Assembly: GCF_027744825.2 (NCBI RefSeq)
Contig: NC_071348.1
Span: 13,735,563-13,799,562, forward strand
DNA: 64,000 bases
Reading direction: 5' to 3'
From: Synchiropus splendidus
Taxonomy: Eukaryota > Chordata > Actinopteri > Syngnathiformes > Callionymidae
Position 1 is the first letter of the stretch. Each line of letters begins with the position of its first letter. Positions 1-12,032 of the stretch are shown piece after piece. The notes below the pieces were generated by a model, which saw only the letters and a list, made by a program, of their open reading frames with translations, ran no database searches and was not told the origin of the DNA. Both the position numbers and the translations under genes were made by a program.

Positions 1-947
1 ACTTTTGGCTGTATCTTCTCAAATGGCACTTTAATTGCCTTCTTACTTGGCACCTGCTGTATTTAGATAAAATAATGTGTTAATCTCCTCCCACCTTACC
101 TGATAAACACCTCTGGAGTCGCTATTAATGATGGGAAATATTCTGCTGCTCACGCTCCTCTCATGTCCGCATCAACAGCACTTTTAAAAGCAGCAGAGTC
201 TGGACCAGAGATGTCCATTACAGACCAGTGCAAGTCAGCTGTGTCTCTCTGACCTCATCTGTTTAAATAGTTAATAAGTAATATACACTAAACGCATGGG
301 AGTTGAGTTTAAAGAACTATGTTTGCATTCCAGTGACTACATTATTACAAATAAAATGTCGCCAGTAGCTGTCAAACTACTAGTTAAAGTCACAGATGAT
401 AGAGGAGACTCTGGTCCACACTGTATTTCATAATATAGAGCATTAATGTTAATTCTACTTAATTTTCATCCTGACCTGAAGAATATGTTTTGTTATTACT
501 GCCATGCATTTGTGTCCGTCTCTAAATCATGGCATGTCCTGTTACGCTTCCCTTCCACTCTTTCACGTCATCATATTCCACCCTGCCTGCACTCTCTTCT
601 TCGACTTATGATCTCTGTCTTGCCCTCTGTTCCAAATTTAACGTAACGTAGTGTTGAAGACAATGGTATTTACTTCTATGAAAACAGAATGAAAAGATGA
701 GAGTAAAAATGCACAGTGCAAAAAAATTTGAATGCACTGCATTATTTTAGGTTATTACATATTAAAATAATATATTTTGCTCCAGAAAATATATATTCTC
801 TTCCTCTTTTGTCCCAACTTGGAAGCTCTTTTGAAATGTTTTGGATTTCCAGTTTCTTATGACTTGCATTGCGCATAGTCATAATCACGTTTTTGAGTAA
901 TATTTTTTTTTCTGTCGTTGTGCCTTTGTTTAATAGTGTCTCTTAGG

Positions 948-1390
948 ACTGTGTATTGGCGAGTATCATAAGGAGTGGTGATACAATATATTGTGATACT
1001 GTAAGATCAGCAATATATTGTAATAAGAGCCATCAGTTTAAGGGGGAACAAATCAAATAATGCACTTTTATGTGGTTTTACGTGCATGAAAACAAGTTTA
1101 TTGTTCAAAACTAATTCCTGACCATTGTACAAAAAGAAAATGTCAGTATGAAACACATCGGAAATGCAGCAGCATAAGCATTGATATGGCCGACTTAGGA
1201 CGTCTGGACAATATCATACAATTGCAAAAATATCGATACAACATCGCGCAATAACGTATGATGATATTTGAGCATATCGATATTAAAAAATAAAAGTAAC
1301 TTACACTTGACTGTCTTTTCATTCCACCCTGACAGTAGAGGTGTAAAAGTAATGTCGCCATGTTAACAACTTTCTCTTCATCCCCCAAAT
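948..1390. mobile_element. diverged DNA-transposon relic with repeated GATA/CGATA motifs
   Basis: Contains 'tgtattggcgagtatcataagg', 'gatacaatatattgtgatactg' and later 'atatcgatacaacatcgcgcaata' and 'gcatatcgatatt'. This resembles fish non-autonomous elements in which the words GTATTGGCGA and ATATCGATA recur. The limits are approximate and no clear terminal repeats were delimited. Confidence 0.35.
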
Positions 1391-3282
1391 CATTTATGGA
1401 ATTAATTTAGTTTTTACGGCTCCCTGGCAGAAGCAGCTATTTAACAGAAGCTATTTCAAGAGTTTTGCGCCAGCCATCTGGCACGTGAAGCATCATGTAA
1501 CCCCATGTTTACGACGGTAATTTTTCATAATAAACTGCCACAGGTTCTCCAATGGTGACCTGTGACCTTGACACCCTCAAATGTCAACAGCACAGAGCAT
1601 GATAAAAATATTTTTATGGGATTCTATTATTGATTTTATTAGCAGTAGGTTAAAGAGGGAGGAGGTCCCGGTCTGACGTGTGTCTATGTGAGAATAACTG
1701 AGACCCTCGGACACCTGGGACCGGAGCTTTTGGCCTGTCAGTGTCGGATCAATAGATCATATCACAGAAGCAGCCGTTGCTCCTGGGGCTCTAACTCCAC
1801 CTGCTGCGGTGGAACATGTCTGTTCCGAGGGAATGCAGGGCAGCTGTTAACGTTACCTGTCAATTGTCCGTATTGACAGCCCGACTGGGAGATGTTTAAT
1901 GTGTGTGAGATGGAGAGAGAGTGATTGCTTCCATCGATGTGTGTTCCCACTCGGAGTCTGTCCCTCAGCACATCATCAATGATTTCACACATTAGCAGCA
2001 TGACAGCTTGCCCTTCCTTTACATTTCATGCGAGTGTAAGTAGTCTCCGTCCTGCGATGTTGCTCCTCTCCAGGTGAGGCAAGCTGGCTGAGAGCCTTCT
2101 CCCAGCGGTGGGTGGAAATATGCCAGCCTTTACCCAAGGGGGCGATTGCCATCTCAGTAGGATTACAACATCTCAGCACCTCCGTCTCTCTGTCTCAGTC
2201 CCTCCGCTTCGCTGTCCATGACATTTCCTGGAGACATTTACAGGGAGACCTTTCAGGACCCTTCTTGCTGCCCCACTTTAAGTACCAGGGTTCTCCTCCG
2301 CCAACTGAACAAGGGGTTCAATTGGGAATTAAACTCACTGACTGTCGCCGGATTCTTAAGTCAGCCACCTTCCCTTCTCTTTCTCGTCTCTCTTCTTCCT
2401 GCTCCGCTCTACCTTCATCTTTCACATCTTCATGGAGACGTGAAGTCCCAAAGGTCTCACGCATAGCAGATGCTGATGTGCTCTTTTCTGTCAGACCTCT
2501 ATAGCAACACAATCTGTGTCTGTGTGTTGGTACACATGGGTGTGACCCAACTTCCAGGAACATAAACGTTCTCATCACCGTGTTGTGCGCTCTTTCTCTC
2601 TGTGTGTGCGGGTGTGTGTTCCATATATAGCTATTCTTGTGGGAAACAATTCTTGGAAACACACTGACTTGTGAGGACATGTCGTAAACCTCAGTTTGAG
2701 GATGAATACTTTAAAATAACTGGGTCATTCTAATTTAATTTAAGCTTGGTTCAGAGTCCTGGTTAAGGCGAGCCATTTGTTTTGGATGGTTATGTTTAGG
2801 GGGAGAGGCTGGGGAAAGCATTATTATAGAGGTTTTTTTTCTGGTTGGATGACAGTCCTGCCCCTCTCTGGTCCCCTGGAGACAGGTGGCAGGATGGTAC
2901 AACTGTGACAGAGACGCCCGAGGCGAACTCTTTACAACACGCACACCCACACGTGCGCACACTCCTTTATGTAATGCATGGAACCTGTGTCTTATCACTG
3001 GACTGTTAGTGGCCTACTTCTTCTTCTTCAGGAGTGCAGTTATAGTGAAAATGTGGAGTGTTTTGACACACATGTCAAACTATTGACCTGCAGGCCACAC
3101 ATAGTACATTACATCATCCATTATTAATGCCCAGGAAAGTACTCCTGACTACACCCTCAAGCCACATACAGCACTGCAACAGTTCCAACTCTCTCTCTCT
3201 GGAACATTGAACAATTTTGGGAAGGATTTTATTAAATGTTCTGTTGCTGTTTATACATCATCTCTTTCTTACCAGCGTGCTC

Positions 3283-4006
3283 CAAATCACACTCCTCAGC
3301 CTCTCTGGTGAGGTCTACTCTAAGGTGCTGGAGAGGAGGATCAGATCAATAGTTGAACCTCGGATCCAAGGGGAACAATGCGGGTTCCGTCCTGGCCGTG
3401 GTACGGACAAACTCTCTCAACAGTTCTTGGGGTGCCTGGGAGTATGACCTGACAGTCTACATGTGTTTAGTGGACTTGGAGAAGGCGTATGACCAGGTGC
3501 CCGGGGACAATTTGTGCACCTCTAGGCCTTGGTTCTCAACCACAAAAGGAGGGTTTGCTCTCTCTGTGTGAGGAATGAGTTCCTGCTGCAAGTGGAGCAC
3601 TTCATGACCGAAAGAATGAGATCCCAGATACAAACAAAATGACTTTTTTTTGACCAGTGGTGGGCGTCTTCCTTAGAGATGAGTTGAGGAGTTTCGTGAC
3701 TTGGGAGAGACTGGGAGTAGAGCCGGTACTTCTCTGCATTGAGGGGAGTCTGTTTATGTGGTTCGGGCATCTCATGTGGATGCCCCCTGGACGCCTCCCT
3801 TTGGAGCTGTTTCAGGCACGGCCAGCTGGGAGGAGACCTAGGGGTGGACCCAGGAACAGGTGGAGGGATTATATCTCTACACTGGCCTGGGAGCGTCTCA
3901 GGCTCCCTCAGTCAGAGCTAGTGGATGTTGCCCAGGAGAAGGACCTTCTGAAGCTACCGCCCCCGCAACCCGGCAACGTATAAGTGGTTGAGGATGGATA
4001 GATGGA
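3283..4006 (+). pseudogene. internally deleted RTE/Rex3-like LINE relic
   Basis: Two blocks of a non-LTR retrotransposon polyprotein in the same orientation. The first (3283-3512) has reverse-transcriptase motifs KVLERRIRSIVEPRIQ, EQCGFRPGRGT and, after a frame change, VYMCLVDLEKAYDQVP. The second (3657-3983) is the C-terminal end with LGVEPVLLCIE, FGHLMWMPPGRLP and RRPRGGPRNRWRDYI, followed by a stop. The palm-domain catalytic block between them is missing. After the stop comes 'ataagtggttgaggatggatagatgg', the short GATG-type tail of RTE/Rex3-like LINEs in fish. The element is dead: frameshifted, internally deleted and 5' truncated. Assignment to Rex3/RTE rests on recall of the family, not on a search. 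Confidence 0.75.
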
Positions 4007-5192
4007 ATAAACTATGGGACTATGCTGGAGAAACTAGTGAAAGCATATATTTATACAAAGACTGCCTTAAATGTTGTAAAAATTGTCAAAAGATTTTTGG
4101 CAACTCTCTTACTTGAGCAACAGCAGCTCCTGAAAGAAAACCCGTCTCCAGCAAGAATGTCTCCTGCTTCAAACGGCATGGGAATCTCACATGTTTTAGT
4201 TTCAGTGGTATCATTATTAGGATTAATAACGGCATTGTCACAAACAAGAACGTTCTTCTTTGCAAAAACAGCTTTCCTCACAAGACAAAGTTCAGTTATT
4301 GTACTCCGTGGTAATTCCTTTCCTCAGGGGTTAATTCATTTTGTTTATTACGCCTCTGAAAAACTGAGCATGAAAAGCGACTTCGTTGGAATAAAAGTGT
4401 CACATTTGTGAGGGGAAATTAAGCAGAATGATTTTCATACAAATAGGAATCCAGTAGCTTTGAAGCAGTAATGTTAATCTTATTCAACTCCCCTACCATG
4501 TGAATAGTGATTAACAAACTAATAATGAAAGTGGTGGAACAAGGCAAGTGAAGATCGGAATATTTTATTTTAAAAAATGATTAAAAAAAAAAGTCCACTG
4601 AACGATTAACTGATACGACTGCTGAGCTCTTAAAGGATCAATTTTTTGTTACTTAAATACAGTCCCAGATTAATCGTGTATAAACTTTTTTGCGCAGGAA
4701 ACATTCCAGGTGCAGCACATTATACAATGTCATAACTAGGGATGCAACAAAATGAATGAATTCTTAGCGAAAAAACTGTGATTCATACTTTCCCCCGAAT
4801 CGTGCAGGTCTACTACGCAGTCTGTATGACGTTTGTGGTTGTTATTTATGTTTTACAAAGTCACACTGTGTGTTTGAAGACTCCCTTGTGCCGTGCAGCA
4901 TCATTGCAACAGTGTCAACTAAGTTCCGCTGTTTCACTGGACAATAGATTCTGCACTTACTGTCACGATTGCTAGCCTCTGTGCGGAGAAGAAGGAGGCA
5001 AGATGGCAGCCAGGTACACTCGCCAGGCAGCTGCAATGACTGGCGTCACTACCTCTTGCCAACATCAGCCCTTGTTCACTCTGTCATGATAACATTTCAA
5101 TGACGCATCAATACAGCTAATGCTGCTACATCTCTACCAATCTGGTTTTGGCATCATGCTTGCACCTTCGCTTCTCTCTGGGCTTATTTGAC

Positions 5193-5224
5193 ATGTTCCT
5201 GATCGCCATGGAGACAGCCGACGG
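5193..5224 (+). other. speculative alternative first exon of kcnn3
   Basis: In-frame ATGs at 5193 and 5208 (the second in a gccATGG context) are followed by a strong donor, GG|gtgagt, at 5225. From 5208 the segment is 17 nt, phase 2, and would join in frame to the S2 exon at 11731 to read [15 protein letters not shown]. Mammalian KCNN3 has alternative first exons that bypass the N-terminus and S1 and splice to this same exon. Only coding phase and splice-site quality support it here. Chance is a real alternative. Confidence 0.18.
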
Positions 5225-5466
5225 GTGAGTTTCCGGGGCTTTTCAACAGTGGAATCTCTATCCGCTTGTCATACTTTTCGTTGGGATGTTGTTGGGGCAA
5301 GCGTCAAATGGCAAAGTCAGGGAGGTGTGTCGCATTACAAGACTCCTGACCCAATGTCTTTCACAACCCTTCGAAAACTGATCTGATGATGTGAATGTGT
5401 TGGTCGCATCCATGACCAAGCCAGTAAAAGGTAGAGTCCTGCTTGTCTGATAGGGAGGGAGCTGTG

Positions 5467-6280
5467 ACATTCTCAAGAACATTCCCAAGAACATTCTCAA
5501 GAACATTCTCAAGAACATTCTCAAGAACATTCCCAAGAACATTCTCAAGAACATTCCCAAGAACATTCCCAAGAACATTCCCAAGAACATTCTTAAGAAC
5601 ATTCCCAAGAACATTCTCAAGAACATTCTTAAGAACATTCTCAAGAACATTCTCAAGAACATTCCCAAGAACATTCTTAAGAACATTCCCAAGAACATTC
5701 TCAAGAACATTCTCAAGAACATTCTCAAGAACATTCCCAAGAACATTCCCAAGAACATTCTCAAGAACATTCCCAAGAACATTCTCAAGAACATTCCCAA
5801 GAACATTCTCAAGAACATTCTCAAGAACATTCTCAAGAACATTCTCAAGAACATTCCCAAGAACATTCTCAAGAACATTCTCAAGAACATTCCAAAGAAC
5901 ATTCTCAAGAACATTCCAAAGAACATTCTCAAGAACATTCTCAAGAACATTCCAAAGAACATTCTCAAGAACATTCTCAAGAACATTCTCAAGAACATTC
6001 TCAAGAACATTCCCAAGAACATTCTCAAGAACATTCCCAAGAACATTCTCAAGAACATTCTCAAGAACATTCCAAAGAACATTCTCAAGAACATTCTCAA
6101 GAACATTCTCAAGAACATTCTCAAGAACATTCCCAAGAACATTCTCAAGAACATTCCCAAGAACATTCTCAAGAACATTCCCAAGAACATTCTCAAGAAC
6201 ATTCTCAAGAACATTCCAAAGAACATTCTCAAGAACATTCTCAAGAACATTCCCAAGAACATTCCCAAGAACATTCCCAA
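5467..6280. repeat. 12-bp minisatellite, about 68 copies, with heat-shock-element-like units
   Basis: Uninterrupted tandem array of the unit AAGAACATTCNN, where the last two bases are TC, CC, AA or TT. There are no length changes over 814 bp. Because 12 is a multiple of 3, both strands are free of stops in one frame (R-T-F-S/P and, on the minus strand, M-F-L-R/G); this is not evidence of a protein. Every unit contains GAAcaTTC. A 120-bp higher-order unit is repeated perfectly (5941-6060 equals 6061-6180). Confidence 0.97.
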
Positions 6281-9200
6281 CAGAGGGGTTCCTATGCTGC
6301 TAAAGAGCTGGTGAGAACCCTTGCTACATTCTGATACCACTGTGGGCTTAACTCACAAAAATCAATGCATTGCAGTCACATAAAGTAATATTCGTTCTTC
6401 AAATAGTAAATCAATAACCACTAATCAAATATTCATGTAGCAGTGGCGCTTACATTTCTACAATATGCAATAGAAAATTAAATGAAATTCAAAACAAAGC
6501 TCTTTGTTTTCATGAGTGATGGAGAGGCTTCTGGCCAAAGATTGCAAAATGAAACATGTTCTCTCATACAAACATAAAGTGCATTTAACTTACTACAACA
6601 AAGTACAATCTGAAAAAGTGAAAGATGACAATGTCTTCACTTTGCATCCATGCGCTTTGCTTTATTACGATCGAACTAGAGCGCAGATCATTGCGATGGT
6701 AGCCAATTGCAGTGTAACAAGTGTTGACACACTCTAAAAACCGCGTACTTGTCATGGTTTTCACTCGCTGCAGACTCATCAGAGGAGCTGGTCTCAGTAG
6801 TTCGCGGCTTGAAGAGGGGAAGAAGAGAGATGATAGTCTCTATTAAGACCACCATGTGACGTGACTGTGGCAGGGACTTCGCAAACAGCGCTGCATACAG
6901 TTGAGACTTGCTGTTGCTCTGAGGATTTCCAGCCTGTTATAAGTGCAACGTAGCAAAACACTTAGCAGTTGCACTTACTCTGGTTATTTCAGTTTTATAC
7001 ATCAATATACGAGTTGTTTCTCATCTGTCTTTTTCAGATGAAACACCTCCATGGTGCAGACCTGTTGTGCAAGTCTTGGTTTTGCTTGCGTCATCAGGTT
7101 TAGGACATGTTTTGATGGTAAAAGTCTTTCAGAGGAAAGTTGACGGCCACATTTTTTGGTTCATCCCTGGTTATGATCTAAGGGCTGCACTGATCGCTGT
7201 ACTGAACAACACTGCATAGAAAATATTGCAACTTTTAAATGAAATAAATAAACAATGAAAAAGTGCTTAATATTAAATAAATATGTTTTATTCCCTTTTC
7301 AGTGAACAATGAAAAGATCAAACCCACAATGTAAACTTCACTTGTCAAATACTGGAATGTTGCCTTATACCTGACAGACATGTTTTTCATCGACTACATG
7401 TCCAGGGAAGGAGTATTTGGGGTTCTGGGAGCTACGGTCTTCAAAACAATGAACTCCATTCGGTTAGCTCCGTTAGTATTTATCTGTTAGCGTCTTGGTA
7501 GTGCTTGAATTCCATGCGGTCAAGAGTGTTTCAGTGCTGCATCTGAGTCTGTGAGTGCTCGGGTTGTGAACTGCAATTCGGTTGTCATTTTTCTGGCTCA
7601 GTCAAGAAACAAGATTTTCCAGAGAAATCCCTGCTTTGTTTTGTCATTTTTACATCCTGATGTAAACATTTGAAAGAGTAGTAACATTTACATCATGTAT
7701 AAATGTAGCATTTTATTAAATTTTCTTAAATTAAAAAATGTATTCATATTTTTGCGTCATAAATCCCATATGAGTGCTGATAAATCGGCGAAGCCTTAGT
7801 CATAACTGAAACATCTGTGAGGAAGGAAAGCAAATGAGATTACCATCGATGGAACGTTTAAGTGACAGACACATCTTAAATCTAATGTGAAATATTGAAA
7901 TGTGATTAATCATGATTAGTTTTTTATAAACTTCTATTTTATTTCATATATTTGTGAATTGAGTTATTGTAAAAAAAAAACAATAATTTTCCCACAGAAG
8001 TGTGATCCCAAAATCACCACATCCTGATTTTCACACTGTATTTTCTCAGCGTCATAATAGAAAAAGCGTCACTTCTACAGCCACGCTCTCATCCCTAATA
8101 GTGAGAGGAAACGCCAGGATGGAATTTATTCCTCAGCCTTTTCCCTCGCTCAGTCCAATCTGCATTAACATTCTCTCTGGTCATGTTTAGTCCTAAAGCG
8201 AAGGAGAAACTTCCACTCATAACTTCTTCACAGTCATTTAAAAGAGGCAGCTCTCCAATAAGCCTCAGCAATAAGCCGTCCTCATAATCAGCCGTGTAAT
8301 GTTGAATCAGAAAAAAAGCTCGAGATAGTTGTAAATTCCCAGAAGTGTAAGTAGATCCGACGGTTCGTCCCCACAAATATCACGTTGATCATCCTCCTGA
8401 CAGGCCCATGACAATATAAAGTGCTTGGCTCTGGGGGCGGATTTGCTTCTGTGACAGGCACAAATATAAACAGAACGGTCAACAGGGGGAAAGTTGGAGA
8501 AGCCAGACAAGCTCGGCTGAAATCACATTTTCTGCTCACTGCTGAGATGGTGTGTGTTTATAGAGATTCTCAGCTACATTCCAAAGCGGCGTTTTTCTCA
8601 TTAGCACAACAGAGTAAGCTTCCCATCGCACCTCATTGGCCTCGCTGAGTACAAATGAGACGTCAGCAGCCGACTCTTAGACAGCAGGAAATGAAGAGCA
8701 AAGACAGCCGGAGCTTTGGGCAAGGTGAGAGAAGACATCAGCCGGAGCAGGATGGCATTTTCTGAGTGTTGTGCGATGGCCCGTAAACACACTGATATCA
8801 GCATCAAATGAACAGTCTCCCACGTGTGACACAGAACATGTCTGCGGGTGAGAGGAGACATCATGCCTCCTTGAAGGTTTTCATCATCAGCCAAGTGTAT
8901 CACTGTGGCTCAGGGATTTCAGTGTATGCAATAGCCCAATGAGTGGCATCGAGTCCAGCCCGCTCTAAATAGACACAACAACGCTCCATTTTCCAGAGTC
9001 TCAATATATATTCATGAACCTAAAGTGCGATGCAGATTATGCTTAATGACATCATGAGGCAGCGGTTCAGAGCAAGTCAGAGTCCATTCTGACGGAGAGG
9101 GAGTGACTCTGAACGCCTCATTCAGTTTGTTATTAGATCTTACGGCCACCTGTTTATGAGAATTCTATCTTTGATGTTGAAGTCAAAGTCAAAGGCGAGT

Positions 9201-9444
9201 TTTATTGTATGATTTCTGTACAATAACACTATATGATTATGCTGATATGTTCGGAAGATTTCTCGAATTATCAAGCATTGAAATTCAAGCCAGGTGCGAC
9301 TTTATTCCCATTTATTATTTTGGAATTATTGGGAGACGAGTGCGCCTTGAGATGATGTTATCAGTGAGCATCTCTTCCTCAAAACAAACTCACTTGGATC
9401 AAGTGGCTTCGCTGTTTCCCATCCAATATAGCATTAGGCTACAC

Positions 9445-9510
9445 CAGTGCTTCTCAATTATTTTTTATGTTGCGCCCCCTTTTAGGACTAAATTTCACAC
9501 CCCCAACTCT
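9445..9510 (+). mobile_element. hAT-like terminus relic
   Basis: 'cagtgcttctcaattattttttatg' followed by 'tgcgcccccttttagg' resembles the CAGTGnTTCTCAA ends and adjoining sequence of fish hAT-type elements. The other end was not located; the (TA)n array begins 120 bp downstream. Confidence 0.35.
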
Positions 9511-9629
9511 CATTGTTTTTGTCTCTAACATAAAGTGCATCAATTTTTCCATTATCATTGGTCTTGGTCTTGACTCGAATGTAGGTTTCCTTTTCCCTTT
9601 CCTTTTTACAAACAGTGGCCATCACCTCC

Positions 9630-9631
<2 letters not shown>

Positions 9632-9702
<71 letters not shown>
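9632..9702. repeat. (TA)n microsatellite
   Basis: About 35 uninterrupted TA dinucleotides. Reading frames of alternating Tyr-Ile across it are artefacts. Confidence 0.97.
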
Positions 9703-9705
<3 letters not shown>

Positions 9706-11730
9706 ATGTGACAAATCAAACCAATGAATGCATTCCCACTGTGTATTAAGTATATTTTCATGATATAACACAGTCACTGTCACAAAGAATTGAAATTTAT
9801 TCTGCACTATCCCTCTTATGAGTCTGTCTTTCAAAGATTTGAGGAGTGTACTGTACAGTATGTGGCCTCATGGACGGAACACACCGTACACACTCAGTGT
9901 GAATAACCGTTGGTACAGTTTACAATGGGCCTCCACGCTTCTACCACCCAGTGCTTTACTCAGCCAGTCATATGTCATCGTCCGTTCGCCACTCCTCTCT
10001 GACCCGCTCCTCTTTATCTCCCCAAATGATTCCAGTGGGTCCTTCATACAGATCAAACACAAGGGTAAGCCTTCAATGGCCATCTCACTCCTGGTGTCAT
10101 TTGCATAGAACGGATTAGCTCTCCTGACCAAGCCTTGCTCCCCAGTCTTCCCTGCAAGGTGACTTCCCTTCTCTGATCCTCTCCAGACCTACAGTTGTCC
10201 TTCCATCAGTTCCTCATACTGTTGGGTCTTTCACCAGTTTAAAGCTTCTTTGGCCTCTGACTGCATGTGGTACCTGATCCAGCCATGACCCATCTTGGAA
10301 GAAACATTCAGAGTTAAACTGCATGCTTTACCTCTTAAATCATACCTTACACTTAACTCAGTCCAACCTTACTGATCCACCACGCTGCTGTCATCCATCA
10401 TCTTTTAGGTCCCTCACAACAGACCAAACAAATACAACGCAAATGTCTTCGATGGCAGCTCCTCCCACTTTCAGTGCGGATGTGTTTCGATGCTCACGCC
10501 AATACATGTATTGCAGGTTGTATCTACGCCTGTGACTCAAATGGTGCGATGGTGATCTCAGTTAACCAACACTTGACCGTCAGGTACTTTTATTCTGTTT
10601 AGTTTTAGACCAAGAAAAAGTCAGAATCCAGGACTCCTACGTCCGTTCAGAGCCCCCTGGGCTTAAGAGGTGTGCACGAGCGCTCCTCTGAACTGAGGGA
10701 GATGTTGGAGAAGAACGGGAGCCGCTCCTATTGACAGCAAGTGTCACAAACGTTCCCAAAGTAATTAACTTTGTTCATCAACAAGGTGGCACCTCAACAT
10801 GAGGGAGCACCTCGACAGCCTCACTGTCTCCACTTGCGTTCCTCTCGAAAGCGAGTGCTAATTACTCCTCTTATTTTAATTGCTTTATCAACTCCTGCCT
10901 GGTCTCCCACCACTTTTTACATTATAACCACACACGCTTGTAGAGACATTATACTGGCTCTCTTCAACCAGCACACAAACCGCCAACCGCCTGACTCACC
11001 TGTCCCTATAAACCTGTTCGTCTGTCTGTCCTCTATCCATCCGTCCCTCAGTCATATCTCATATCTCATATCTAGTTTTGCCTTGTAGTTCAGCTCTTAC
11101 TTCACTAGGAGCAGAGGGTCTTCTTATGATGTGGCACTCCATCCTGCCCCCAGTTGTCGCTCCTCCATATCAGACCAGAACATATTCTAATAAACACGAC
11201 AGGTTTATCCTCACACTGGCTGAGAAACAGCTGAAGTTCTATCTCCATCATCCACGTTGTTGAAAACAGAGTCCTCTTCCAGTCCATCTAGACACAGTAC
11301 TGTACATGTCTCTTCTTCAAGTTACCCAGCTTTACCTTTGAAGACCACATATTCACACCACGGTGAACCCTGAAGCGCTCAGGCTCTCAGATGTTTTCAG
11401 GATGCTTTGTTGTGTGAGGTGAAGGGGTTAAGAAAGTCACTGAAGTGCTATGAGTCGTATTGATTGGAAAATCCCGAGCGCATTGATTAGAAGCGCTGTG
11501 AATTCAGACAAGCAGAAGACTTAAAGCTCTGCTGCAAAGCCGTATTGACAGGTGGAATACTTCTGTTCGCTCTTAGAAAGTCTGTTTTCGTAAATGTTAG
11601 CTTGAGTACTCCTCGCTGAGGCGGCGCTGCGGTGTAGCCGGGGGGATCTGGGAAAAGCCTTGGGATTTTTCTGAAACTGTGATTCTGTCCTGAATGATGT
11701 CTGAAGTGTTGTGTCTGTCCTTCCTCAGAG

Positions 11731-11824
11731 TTCCATGTATTCTCTGGCTCTGAAGTGTCTGATCAGCCTGTCAACAGTCATCCTGCTCGGCCTCATCATA
11801 GCCTACCACGCCCGTGAGGTTCAG
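11731..11824 (+). CDS. kcnn3: kcnn3 exon encoding transmembrane segment S2
   Basis: Internal exon of a small-conductance Ca2+-activated K+ channel, which opens on Ca2+-calmodulin binding and hyperpolarises the plasma membrane. It encodes 31 complete codons, starting [15 protein letters not shown] and ending AYHAREVQ: the S2 helix and the S2-S3 linker. The donor is CAG|gtaaac at 11825. The acceptor is the AG at 11729-11730 (ttcctcagag|T). I chose it over the AG two bases earlier because the leading T then completes a codon begun in the previous exon, giving the Asp-Ser-Met order known in SK3 (K-D-S-M). Using the earlier AG would change the phase. SK3 is favoured by SM.SLALKC and AYH.REVQ. The end phase is 0, matching the next exon. 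The preceding exon (N-terminus and S1) is not in the window. Confidence 0.93.
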
Positions 11825-12032
11825 GTAAACACACTTCTGTTTTCAATGAATGCGTCTGTAGATGTTCTAGTTCACCTAGCAACAATGTAGCACAAGTTCT
11901 TGCACAGCTGCTTTGTTGTCTGTAATAACCACACAGATAAAACTGTCAACTGGTGAATAAACGTTAAATTACCCAGAAAAAAGCTGGAAAAAAAATCTCA
12001 GTATTGGCTTTCTTTTTGGTCAATGTCTATAT

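Larger units (their letters stand above)
1..11730 (+). other. kcnn3: kcnn3 intron upstream of the S2 exon (partial)
   Basis: This stretch lies upstream of the first recognisable channel exon. No sequence encoding the SK N-terminus or S1 (the conserved YALIFGMFG / VMVIETE region) was found in any frame, so the usual first exon must be further upstream. I infer that this is intron. It contains a LINE relic, a 12-bp minisatellite, a (TA)n array and diverged DNA-transposon relics, listed separately. Outside those it is AT-rich sequence with only short chance reading frames. One short ATG-plus-donor segment near 5.2 kb is flagged as a speculative alternative first exon. Confidence 0.7.

Noticed and set aside
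5467..6280. CRISPR-like array
   Set aside because: Units are contiguous 12-mers without spacers, in a vertebrate genome.
5258..6340. Long open frames on both strands (360 residues minus, 286 plus) across 5.3-6.3 kb
   Set aside because: They are created by the 12-bp tandem repeat, whose unit length is a multiple of three and lacks stops in these frames. The peptides are pure RTF(S/P) or MFL(R/G) repeats with no start context or splice evidence.
1..11730. Searching for the SK N-terminal/S1 exon
   Set aside because: No frame shows the conserved S1 motif, so the canonical first exon is not in the window.
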